DNA of 20,921 bases. Origin: Candidatus Bathyarchaeota archaeon (GTDB lineage: Archaea > Thermoproteota > Bathyarchaeia > Bathyarchaeales > Bathycorpusculaceae). Of this stretch, positions 14,291 through 20,511 are shown one piece after another. The position numbers and the translations under genes are program-made. The number at the start of each line of letters is the position of its first letter. Positions within the stretch are counted from its first letter, which is position 1. A model generated the notes under the pieces. That model was not told the DNA's origin, searched no databases, and saw only the letters and a list, made by a program, of their open reading frames with translations. The DNA lies in the NCBI GenBank assembly GCA_030673805.1, contig DAOVIH010000010.1:1-20921 (forward strand). Reading direction: 5' to 3'.

Positions 14291-15649
14291 TTGCCAGCTG
14301 ATTTGTTGAAAGAGATTGAAGAAGAAGTAACATTACTTTTGAGTGATTTAATCCGTATCGATACTACTAACCCCCCTGGTAACGAGACAAAAGCAGCAAA
14401 GTTCATAGCTGAACATTTCCGCAAAGAGGGTTTGGAGCCAGAAGTTATTGAATCTACTAAGGGAAGAGGTAGTGTAATTACACGTTTGAAAGGCACAGGT
14501 GAGAAGCCCAATTTGCTTTTGCTTTCACATTTGGACGTAGTTGGAGCTAGCCCCACAGAATGGAGTGTTGATCCCTTTGGAGGAGTGATAAAAGATGGTT
14601 TCGTTTGGGGGCGCGGTGCATTAGATATGAAAGGCATGACAACAATCGAGATGATGACTATGAAACTATTGAAAAGAAATAACGTGAGGTTGAAAGGTGA
14701 TTTAATAATGGCTGCTACGGCCGACGAAGAAAAAGGGGGAGTGTTTGGCGCAAACTTCCTCTTACAAAAACATCCCGAGAAGATTTATGCTAAATATGTT
14801 TTGAATGAAGGCGGAGGAATGGCTATTCCTACCAAAGAAAAAAATATCTACACAGTTCAGACTTCCGAAAAAGGTATTCTTTGGTTAAAAGTTAGGGCAA
14901 AAGGTACTCCTGGTCACGGTTCAAAACCAGATTCCGCGGATAACGCGATAATGCGCATGAGTAGGGTAATTGAAAAGTTTGGTAACCACCGAGCTGAAGT
15001 TCTTCTTGTTCCCACCATGAAAAGGTTTTTTAGAGAGATTATAAATGCAGATTCGAACCTTGAGCAACTTTCACGTATTCTTGATGATCCTGAGCTCAGT
15101 GACCAAATCCTAGACAAGCTAGGTAAGACAAGGGATGATCTTGTGGAGGAAATTCGGCCTAGGATAAGAATGACAGCAACGCCCACAATTATTCAAGGGG
15201 GAGTTGAGGAAAATGTGATCCCGTCGGAATGTGAAGCTGTTTTTGATTGTAGAATGCTCCCGGGACAGACATCAGGGCAGACCCTCAAAGAGATGATGGG
15301 GCTCTTGGAAGAGACGGATTTGGAAAAACTTAAGTTCGAGAAAATCCAAGTTCAAGAGCCCTCCGAATCTTCTGTTGATACTCCTCTTTACAGGGTAATA
15401 TCCACAGTTACTAGGGAGTTTGAACCGAGTTGTGGGGTAACCCCAATAATGATGACTGGAGGAACTGATTCACGCTTCTTCAGGAAAATGGGTAGTACAT
15501 GCTACGGTTTTCGACCGCTGTGCCCAGACCTCCCTTATGGCGAACTTGCAAAGATGATGCACGGTGTAGATGAGCGAATCTCCATACAAAACCTAGTTTT
15601 TGGAACTAGCCTACTTTATGAGATTGTGAAGAGGTTTCTCTCCCAGTAG
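14291..15649 (+). CDS. M20-family metallopeptidase (ArgE/DapE/carboxypeptidase G2 type)
   Basis: 452 residues, a di-zinc amidohydrolase. LLLLSHLDVV holds the first zinc His (H80) and adjacent Asp (D82). GRGALDMKG gives the bridging Asp (D112), ADEEKGG the catalytic Glu, LNEGGG a metal Glu (E173), and MMHGVDER the last His (H424). The dimerisation lid begins near GTPGHGSKPD. Family members cleave N-acyl amino acids, succinyl-diaminopimelate or peptides. No arginine or lysine genes adjoin, so the substrate is open; ArgE, DapE or Lys-type deacylase annotations would overreach. The TTG start at 14291 has GGAGGT (14278-14283) seven bases ahead. A TATA-like TTAATAT lies at 14245-14251. Confidence 0.9.
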   Translation: MPADLLKEIEEEVTLLLSDLIRIDTTNPPGNETKAAKFIAEHFRKEGLEPEVIESTKGRGSVITRLKGTGEKPNLLLLSHLDVVGASPTEWSVDPFGGVIKDGFVWGRGALDMKGMTTIEMMTMKLLKRNNVRLKGDLIMAATADEEKGGVFGANFLLQKHPEKIYAKYVLNEGGGMAIPTKEKNIYTVQTSEKGILWLKVRAKGTPGHGSKPDSADNAIMRMSRVIEKFGNHRAEVLLVPTMKRFFREIINADSNLEQLSRILDDPELSDQILDKLGKTRDDLVEEIRPRIRMTATPTIIQGGVEENVIPSECEAVFDCRMLPGQTSGQTLKEMMGLLEETDLEKLKFEKIQVQEPSESSVDTPLYRVISTVTREFEPSCGVTPIMMTGGTDSRFFRKMGSTCYGFRPLCPDLPYGELAKMMHGVDERISIQNLVFGTSLLYEIVKRFLSQ

Positions 15650-15772
15650 TCCACTATGGTGTTTGGAGGTTGTCCAAGGGAAAAAATCAAAAAAAACTGA
15701 ACAATGCACTTGTTCCGAATTTTTGTCTCAATAAATCTATTTCTGGCCTATTTTTCTGTTTCATAAAAAGAC

Positions 15773-15781
15773 TTTTTTTTT
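15773..15781 (+). terminator. Oligo-T terminator downstream of the M20 peptidase gene
   Basis: Nine T's, about 125 bases past the M20 stop, without a strong hairpin. No gene is seen between 15650 and 15859. A further T-rich TATA-like TTTTTTATT at 15814-15822 probably serves the next gene. Confidence 0.45.
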
Positions 15782-15859
15782 CACCTTTTAGATAGATTGA
15801 CAGTGGTGCAACCTTTTTTATTCGACTTACGTTGAAATAGCATTTGGAGAGCGAAGGAA

Positions 15860-16252
15860 ATGGACAAAGAGCTAAAAGGAGAAATAGTCTGTCTGCTTGA
15901 TGATATGATTAAGGATTTGGATTGCAAAAATATTCGTGATTGGCTTCTTCAAGATGAAGCCTATTCTGTGCTTTTTGATATGGGATTTCGTCAACCTTCA
16001 GTTATTGATATTGTTTTGGGGTACGTAATTGGATATATGGTTAGAGTAGCTCATGGAAAAGTGTTTGAATATAATGAACGTGAGAAAATTAAGGAATTTT
16101 ACTCAAAAGTTGGACTTGAAGGGAAAGTGCCTAAAAAGAAAAAAATCAAAGTTCCAGGGCCAACAGACGAAGAAATTGATGAAATTAGAGATTTGGTACA
16201 AATGAGATTTTCTAAAATCAGAGATAAAGTCTACAAAAGTCTGAATGTTTAG
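15860..16252 (+). CDS. Hypothetical helical protein, 130 residues
   Basis: I do not recognise a family. The protein looks mostly helical: an acidic N-terminal half (MDKELKGEIVCLLDDMIKDL), a hydrophobic stretch 'SVIDIVLGYVIGYMVRVAHG' too short and mixed to be a certain membrane segment, then a basic linker 'GKVPKKKKIKVPGP' and a C-terminal charged helix 'TDEEIDEIRDLVQMRFSKI'. The ATG at 15860 has GGAG (15846-15849) ahead, and the start lies about 40 bases after a TATA-like sequence. Base composition is like its neighbours. It is convergent with the next gene. The real-gene call rests on length, ribosome site, promoter and coherent amphipathic helices. Confidence 0.7.
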   Translation: MDKELKGEIVCLLDDMIKDLDCKNIRDWLLQDEAYSVLFDMGFRQPSVIDIVLGYVIGYMVRVAHGKVFEYNEREKIKEFYSKVGLEGKVPKKKKIKVPGPTDEEIDEIRDLVQMRFSKIRDKVYKSLNV

Positions 16253-16311
16253 GTATACCGAGCTTAGAAAAACTACTGACACCGTAAGGGAGAATTTTTT
16301 GCTGATCTTAT

Positions 16312-16575
16312 TTACTTTAGGGGCACTTTCTCGAATGGCATTAACTCCGATTTTAAACCTGATTGCTCATTCATTTTGGCAAATGCTGCTTCTAACGCCT
16401 TTAGGTCTTCTGTCTGCCAAGAACACCATAGTAATTTCCGATCGTGGGCAAGCCAGAAATCTTGTAACTCTGCAATTTCTTGAGCTTTCACATCTTCAGC
16501 GAATTTTAATGCAAACTTAATCAATAGTTCTTTGGGCATATCTCTATCCCAACTATTTATTCCCAGAATCAACAA
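16312..16575 (-). CDS. Small conserved-looking hypothetical protein, 87 residues
   Basis: Reads MLILGINSWD, then a helix, 'FWLAHDRKLLWCSWQTEDLKALEAAFAKMNEQSGL'. The alternation of a short strand, helix, strand (KLLWCSW) and helix suggests a compact ferredoxin-like alpha/beta fold of the small stress-response or DUF type. I cannot name the family. The minus-strand reading is preferred over the overlapping plus ORF (16245-16520) because it has a GAGGT ribosome site seven bases before TTG 16575 and a good TATA box. Its composition is also that of a soluble protein, whereas the plus ORF is a low-complexity hydrophobic string. Confidence 0.65.
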   Translation of the reverse strand: MLILGINSWDRDMPKELLIKFALKFAEDVKAQEIAELQDFWLAHDRKLLWCSWQTEDLKALEAAFAKMNEQSGLKSELMPFEKVPLK

Positions 16576-16589
16576 TTCAGTTACCTCAT

Positions 16590-16622
16590 GCGTTATCCGT
16601 TACGCGTATTCTTTTATATTTT
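16590..16622 (-). promoter_or_regulatory. Promoter of the 87-residue gene, with imperfect palindrome
   Basis: A TATAAAAG-type box lies on the minus strand at about 16611-16620, 36-45 bases before TTG 16575. Between it and the ribosome site lies the 16-base imperfect palindrome GCGTTATCCGTTACGC (16590-16605; five of eight symmetric pairs match), near the expected transcription start, where an operator could sit. Confidence 0.4.
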
Positions 16623-16685
16623 TTTGGCTGAAAAACTAGGTTAAAATAAAAAAGGGGAGAAGTGCGGGAGAAATCGCCCCTAAGG

Positions 16686-16695
16686 TTTTAAATAT
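16686..16695 (+). promoter_or_regulatory. TATA box of the L14e-cbf5 cluster
   Basis: TTTTAAATAT, a strong archaeal TATA match. It predicts transcription near 16715-16720 and a leader of about 25 bases bearing GAGGG (16730-16734), seven bases before the L14e ATG. Confidence 0.6.
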
Positions 16696-16741
16696 CTGTT
16701 TAGATGGTTTTGTTATTGGCGTTTTAATAGAGGGTATATGG

Positions 16742-17011
16742 ATGCCGGCTATAGAAGTTGGAAGAATATGTGTAAAACAGGCTGGTCGTGAGGCCAGAAA
16801 GAAGTGCGTTATAGTTGATGTGATGGACAGAAGCTTTGTTTTAGTGACAGGCCCCCTAAAGGTCACGGGGGTCAAGAGAAGAAGAGTCAACACTAATCAT
16901 GTTGTCCCCTTACAAGACACAATAAAGATAAAGAGAGGAGCATCTGACGAAGTGGTTGCTGAAGCTCTGAAAGCAGCTGGAAAACTGGAAGAAATGGCCC
17001 AAAAACTGTAG
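16742..17011 (+). CDS. rpl14e: Large-subunit ribosomal protein eL14 (L14e)
   Basis: 89 residues. The N-terminal 'MPAIEVGRICVKQAGREARKKCVIVDVMDRSFVLVTGP' is the KOW-type SH3 barrel of archaeal L14e, followed by 'VTGVKRRRVNTNHVVPLQDTIKIKRGASDE' and a C-terminal helix. The length is typical for archaea, which lack the long eukaryotic tail. ATG 16742 is set by GAGGG seven bases upstream. L14e followed by cbf5 is a recurring archaeal gene order and fits a ribosome-assembly operon. Confidence 0.95.
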   Translation: MPAIEVGRICVKQAGREARKKCVIVDVMDRSFVLVTGPLKVTGVKRRRVNTNHVVPLQDTIKIKRGASDEVVAEALKAAGKLEEMAQKL

Positions 17012-17082
17012 CCAAACTTATTGTATCTAAACTCTTATACGTTCAACCTTGCTTTTCTACACCCAAGGAGTTTCGAGTCTAA

Positions 17083-17311
17083 TTGCCTAGAACTATACCA
17101 CCTTGGAAGATCAAACGTAAATTGTTGGTGAAAGCAGAGGGCACAACGGATCCAAAATATGGGCATAAACCTAACGAAAGGCCTGCAGAAGAGTACATTC
17201 GGTACGGCATAATAAACCTAGATAAGACCTCGGGACCATCAAGCCACGAAGTAGCAGCTTGGGTCAAGCGGATCTTGGGGTTAACGCAGGTGGGGCACGG
17301 CGGGACTCTAG
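17083..17311 (+). CDS. cbf5: tRNA/rRNA pseudouridine synthase Cbf5, exon 1
   Basis: The first 76 codons plus one base of cbf5 (dyskerin/TruB family). Cbf5 is the catalytic subunit of archaeal H/ACA RNPs with Nop10, Gar1 and L7Ae, and can also modify tRNA U55. Recognisable parts are the archaeal N-terminal extension (PPWKIKRKLLVKAE...TDPKYG..P..RP.EEYI), the first catalytic-domain strand (YGIINLDKTSGPSSHEV), then VKRILG and VGHGGTL. Read without splicing, the frame goes on two codons (Glu-Val) to a TAA at 17317-17319 and loses the catalytic Asp. With the intron removed, codon 77 becomes GAT (Asp) and the gene continues as exon 2, giving 333 residues, a normal Cbf5 length. The start is TTG 17083 with GGAG at 17067-17070, a rather long 12-base spacing. 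Confidence 0.93.
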
Positions 17312-17336
17312 AGGTTTAAGATTGTAAGCCAGAGAA
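17312..17336 (+). other. 25-nt archaeal BHB intron in cbf5
   Basis: The junction folds into a perfect bulge-helix-bulge. Exon helix GGGA (17302-17305) pairs with TCCC (17338-17341). The four-base central helix is CTCT (17306-17309) with AGAG (17331-17334). The three-base bulges are AGA (17310-17312) and AAA (17335-17337). The intron helix is GGTTTA (17313-17318) with TAAGCC (17325-17330), closing a six-base loop. Cutting after the second base of each bulge, as the tRNA splicing endonuclease does, removes 17312-17336 and joins G to AT, restoring GTLDPKVTG. Cbf5 introns are known in Crenarchaeota, which supports this reading. Confidence 0.93.
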
Positions 17337-18109
17337 ATCCCAAAGTGACAGGGGTTTTACCCATTACCTTAGAGGAATCCAGAAAAATCTCTCAAGTCCT
17401 CCTTCACAGTAGCAAAGAATATGTCTGTGTGATGAAACTTCACGGGGATATAGAAGAGAGCAAGGTTAAAGAGGTTCTGGGACAGTTTGAAGACGCGATT
17501 TATCAAAGACCCCCGTTGCGGTCTTCAGTTAAGAGACAGCTGCGGATCAGACGTATTTACTACATTGATTTTCTTGAGATGAAAGGACGAAATGTTCTCT
17601 TTAAAGTTGGGTGTGAAGGCGGAACTTACATACGTAAATTATGTTATGATGTAGGCGAGATAGCTGGATGTGGGGCCCACATGCAAGAGTTGCGAAGAAC
17701 ACGGTCAGGACCATTCGTGGAAGAAGGTAAAGATTTTGTGACTTTGCACGGGGTTTATTTCTGGTTTGACAAATGGAAGGAGGATAAAAAGAGGGGGATC
17801 TTGCAAAAGTTTATCCAGCCAATGGAGAATGGGTTAGCTTTGATTCCCAAGATTTACGTTAGAGACTCAGCGGTTGATGCTGTATGCCATGGAGCGAACC
17901 TAACGGCTCCAGGGGTATTATCAATCGAAAATGGAGTCGTAAAAGGGTCAATGGTGGCAATTCAAACGCTGAAAGGTGAAACAGTGGCCTTGGCTAGTGC
18001 CACGCTCCCTACAATGGAAGTTTTGGAGGTTGACCATGGAACGGTTGCAGTTCTTAAGAGGGTTTTGATGCCTCGATCCACTTATCCCAAGGTGTGGAAG
18101 AGTGGATAG
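17337..18109 (+). CDS. cbf5: tRNA/rRNA pseudouridine synthase Cbf5, exon 2
   Basis: Completes Cbf5 from the second base of the catalytic Asp77 codon. The active-site motif reads GTLDPKVTGVLPI across the splice. YQRPPLRSSVKR (about 132-143) and GTYIRKLCYDVGE (172-184) are the second and third TruB-family motifs, and MQELRRTRSGPF closes the catalytic domain. A PUA domain (about 245-325; LIPKIYVRDSAVDAVCHGANL, then ENGVVKGSMVAIQTLKGETVALA) binds the ACA end of the guide RNA. The first start-like codon of the exon is GTG 17345, so unspliced gene calling would wrongly report a separate, N-truncated protein. The stop overlaps the methyltransferase start at 18102 by eight bases. Confidence 0.94.
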
Positions 18110-18731
18110 AAAAGATGATGGCGTCTTTGAGCATTACTTCGTTGATCGGCCAAAGTCCAAAGCAGAATTCGGTTTAATCCAAACGTACCTGCGTGGCAAG
18201 GCTTTCGAGTTTCTTACCGCTTCAAGTGTTTTTTCTAGGAGACGAATCGACTTTGGAAGCAGACTTCTAATAGAAAAGATGATTCTTCCTGATGCAGGTA
18301 ACGTCTTAGACGTGGGTTGTGGCTATGGTGCGGTGGGAATTGCGGCTGCAGCTTTCAAACCAGAGTTGTATGTTGTCCTGACAGATGTGAATCAACGGGC
18401 TGTCAACCTTGCAAAACAAAACGCAGCTAGGAACAATGTGACCAACGTTGAGGTTAGATACGGCAGTTTGTACGAACCGGTTAAAGAATTAACTTTCAAC
18501 TGTGTCCTTTCCAATCCACCGGTTAGCGCTGGCATGAAAATCGTTAGAAGCATCATAACAGAAGCCAAAGAAATAATGAAAAATGAAGCAGTCTTTCAGA
18601 TGGTTGTTAAATCAAAAATTGCCGGGAAGAGATTAACTTCCATCTTCACCGAAGTCTTTGGAGGTTTTGAAGTGTTGGGAAGAGAAAAGGGCTATCGAGT
18701 GTTACTAGCTAAGAAACAAGAACTCTCCTAG
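18102..18731 (+). CDS. MJ0882-like class I SAM methyltransferase (RsmC-type)
   Basis: 209 residues. A Rossmann methyltransferase with motif I VLDVGCGYG (68-76), the acidic ribose ligand in LTDVNQRAV, and NPPV (138-141) as the catalytic NPPY-type motif used for amino groups of bases. The N-terminal 'HYFVDRPKSKAEFGLIQTYLRGKAFEFLT' is characteristic of the archaeal MJ0882 group related to RsmC, which methylates guanine N2 in small-subunit rRNA. GTG 18102 overlaps the end of cbf5, so the genes are co-transcribed. Together with L14e and Cbf5 this supports an rRNA-modification role, though the exact target is unknown. Confidence 0.88.
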   Translation: MDRKDDGVFEHYFVDRPKSKAEFGLIQTYLRGKAFEFLTASSVFSRRRIDFGSRLLIEKMILPDAGNVLDVGCGYGAVGIAAAAFKPELYVVLTDVNQRAVNLAKQNAARNNVTNVEVRYGSLYEPVKELTFNCVLSNPPVSAGMKIVRSIITEAKEIMKNEAVFQMVVKSKIAGKRLTSIFTEVFGGFEVLGREKGYRVLLAKKQELS

Positions 18732-18953
18732 ACCAACTTTCAGTCAGCAAAAAACTCTGTTGGGGAACAACGGAAATGCAAAACCACAAGGCCTAAAGGA
18801 ATCAACTTCAAAAGTGAAGGTGCTATTTCACAATTAAAGATAATTGTAGAAACAACTTGGAATTTTTGCGTTAAAGGCAAGCCCTGTAGAAGTTTTTCAT
18901 AAAGGTTTAATTCCAGTAAAAAAAGTAATAGAAGCGCGAATTAGTCAGCTAGA

Positions 18954-19059
18954 GCCGGGGTATCCTAGCCAGGTAGGGAGCAGGCCTGGAGTGGGCTTGT
19001 TCCCAGAAAGCCTGTGGCCTCTTGGGGCCGCGTGGGTTCGAATCCCACTCCCGGCGCCA
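18954..19059 (+). tRNA. tRNA-Ser(GGA) with a 17-nt intron
   Basis: Acceptor GCCGGGG/TCCCGGC (18954-18960 with 19049-19055, one G-T pair), D stem TCCT/GGGA with a normal GG loop, anticodon stem CAGGC/GCCTG (18981-18985 with 19010-19014), anticodon GGA at 18988-18990, a long variable arm built on GGCC/GGCC (19016-19029), as expected for Ser, and T arm GTGGG TTCGAAT CCCAC (19032-19048). G73 and an encoded CCA (19057-19059) follow. The anticodon loop is interrupted between positions 37 and 38 by an intron. A TATA-like GGTTTAATT lies at 18904-18912. Nothing else is seen in the 222-base gap upstream. Confidence 0.94.
18992..19008 (+). other. 17-nt BHB intron of tRNA-Ser(GGA), canonical 37/38 site
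   Basis: The central helix is CTGG (18986-18989) with CCAG (19003-19006). The bulges are AGT (18990-18992) and AAA (19007-19009), and the outer helix is the anticodon stem. Cutting after the second bulge base on each side leaves loop CTGGAGA. The intron-side helix is weak (GGG with TTC). A competing TGGG/CCCA hairpin exists. Confidence 0.85.
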
Positions 19060-19203
19060 CCGACATCATTTTGGACAGCCCAGGTGGTTGCGCCTGCAAC
19101 TGCATAGGGATTTAGTCTGGGCATTGGCGTTCCGTAACTCCAAGTGGCCAGCTTAGGATCATAAATCTGGTTCAAGTTGGTGGCAATGGGAAAGTACTGT
19201 TTT
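19060..19203 (-). pseudogene. Kelch-repeat-like gene remnant abutting tRNA-Ser
   Basis: On the minus strand this stretch encodes, without a start or stop of its own, 'NQIYDPKLATWSYGTPMP' and 'NPYAVAGATT'. The 'YDP...W..G.PMP' sequence is a typical Kelch blade edge. The similarity ends where the tRNA 3' end begins (19059), and the upstream side is cut by the end of the GMC gene. It therefore looks like one leftover blade of a lost surface Kelch protein gene. The match is from motif memory only. Confidence 0.4.
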
Positions 19204-20499
19204 CTAGCACACCTCTAACATTTTTCGAGCTACTCGTAGCGCTAAGGCTGAGGCTAGAAGCATGGTCGGCATGCCTTGAGAGCTCGGAGCTAAAGAAAGA
19301 TCAGCTACCCAAAGCCCTTCAGGCAACTGTTGAGGTTTCATGGAGTCAACATCACCGGGGTCTAAAGGGACTGTGCCTCCCAAATGGCCACCGTTGAACA
19401 TACCCCTCAGAAAAGGGTCTCCGACCCCAGCCTTCTCCATCAACCTCTGGGTTATGGACAACCCCTTTTCAAGTTCTTCAATATCTCCGGATGTGAGCTC
19501 TTTAGATATACTCCCGTCTTCCAACACTTTTCCGTTAGAAGCGTCAGCTAACTTAACCATCACTCCCACTCTGTTCTTGACGGGCACCTTCCGCCAAGGC
19601 TTGTGGAACCAAACGGAAAGAACATCAGGATAGGGCGAAATAATGTAATTTTCTTTTTTTGCATACCAAGCCATGGGGGCTTCTTTCAGTTGATAGGCTC
19701 CTTCAGAAATTCCCCCCAAGGTCACTACTAAATCGATCCAAAGCCCATCCCTGGTGGGAATCCCAGAAGCCTTCAATATCTGGGCTGTGCCCACTCCGCC
19801 AGCAGCCAACACTACAACATCACCAAAAACTTTGGTGGTTCCGTTTGGGGTTTTGGTTTCAACCCCCTTAACCTTGCCTCCTTCAACAATCACGTTCTTC
19901 ACCTTGTTTTTTGTGTGAAGAGACGCCCCTTTGCCAACGATTTCACGTAGGAAACTCCGGGCATCCCACTTGGCCTCTTCTTGGCAACCGAGTTCGCATA
20001 ATCCGCAAGAAATGCATTTTTCAATGTTTAGTGCTTTTGGGGTTGGGGCTGGGTTAAGATTCAAATCGAAGGCTGCGTCAAACAATTGTTGGGTTATGGG
20101 GGTCCACTTCTCCCGCGGTATTGTAGTTATGCCTACAAGGTTTTCTATCTCCTTAAATTCAGCGCTAAGATCTAACCCAATCTCTCGCAAACCACGATCC
20201 GCCCGCACCATGTTTCCGCATGAAATCGTTGTGGATCCACCAGTGGTCAATCCGCGGACCATAACCAGATCTTGAGAAAGCCTTGAAGTCTTCAGGTGTG
20301 GGAAAAACCGTGTTATGGTTTTTTCAGTGCCTAAAAAACCCAAGCGGGCTAGAGGATAAACCTGCAACAACCGACGGTTCAATGGTGAAAAAGGTGCTCC
20401 GGCCTCAAGGATCTTGACCTTAACTCCATGCCTTACAAGCTCTCTGGCGACCGTGGCTCCACCGGCGCCAGAGCCTACGACTATAGCTGTTGAAATCAT
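19204..20499 (-). CDS. GMC-type FAD-dependent oxidoreductase with Cys4 motif
   Basis: 431 residues from ATG 20499, chosen because GGTGA lies five bases ahead. ATG 20511 would add four residues and touches the upstream stop. The N-terminal VVGSGAGG is the FAD dinucleotide fold, followed by the GMC block VRGLTTGGSTTISCGNMVRA. At 162-172, CISCGLCELGC has the C-x2-C-x2-C-x3-C spacing of an iron-sulfur or structural metal site; comparable Cys clusters occur in fatty-alcohol-oxidase-like GMC proteins. The C terminus has GGHLGGTVPL (the catalytic-His region) and LWVADLSLAPSSQGMPTMLLASALALR. Family members oxidise alcohols or sterol-like substrates, but the substrate here is unknown. It is probably co-transcribed with the partial gene upstream, whose stop ends at 20512. 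Confidence 0.85.
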   Translation of the reverse strand: MISTAIVVGSGAGGATVARELVRHGVKVKILEAGAPFSPLNRRLLQVYPLARLGFLGTEKTITRFFPHLKTSRLSQDLVMVRGLTTGGSTTISCGNMVRADRGLREIGLDLSAEFKEIENLVGITTIPREKWTPITQQLFDAAFDLNLNPAPTPKALNIEKCISCGLCELGCQEEAKWDARSFLREIVGKGASLHTKNKVKNVIVEGGKVKGVETKTPNGTTKVFGDVVVLAAGGVGTAQILKASGIPTRDGLWIDLVVTLGGISEGAYQLKEAPMAWYAKKENYIISPYPDVLSVWFHKPWRKVPVKNRVGVMVKLADASNGKVLEDGSISKELTSGDIEELEKGLSITQRLMEKAGVGDPFLRGMFNGGHLGGTVPLDPGDVDSMKPQQLPEGLWVADLSLAPSSQGMPTMLLASALALRVARKMLEVC

Positions 20500-20511
20500 A
20501 CTGTTCACCAT

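Noticed and set aside
16245..16520. A 91-codon plus-strand ORF starting just before the stop of the 130-residue gene
   Set aside because: It is antisense to the 87-residue minus-strand gene, which has a TATA box, GAGGT ribosome site and coherent protein pattern. The plus ORF is a low-complexity Leu/Ser/Thr string without a ribosome site.
17083..18109. cbf5 as a frameshifted pseudogene or a programmed frameshift
   Set aside because: An exact BHB fold and an exact in-frame repair after removing 25 bases are far better explained by an intron than by decay or slippage.
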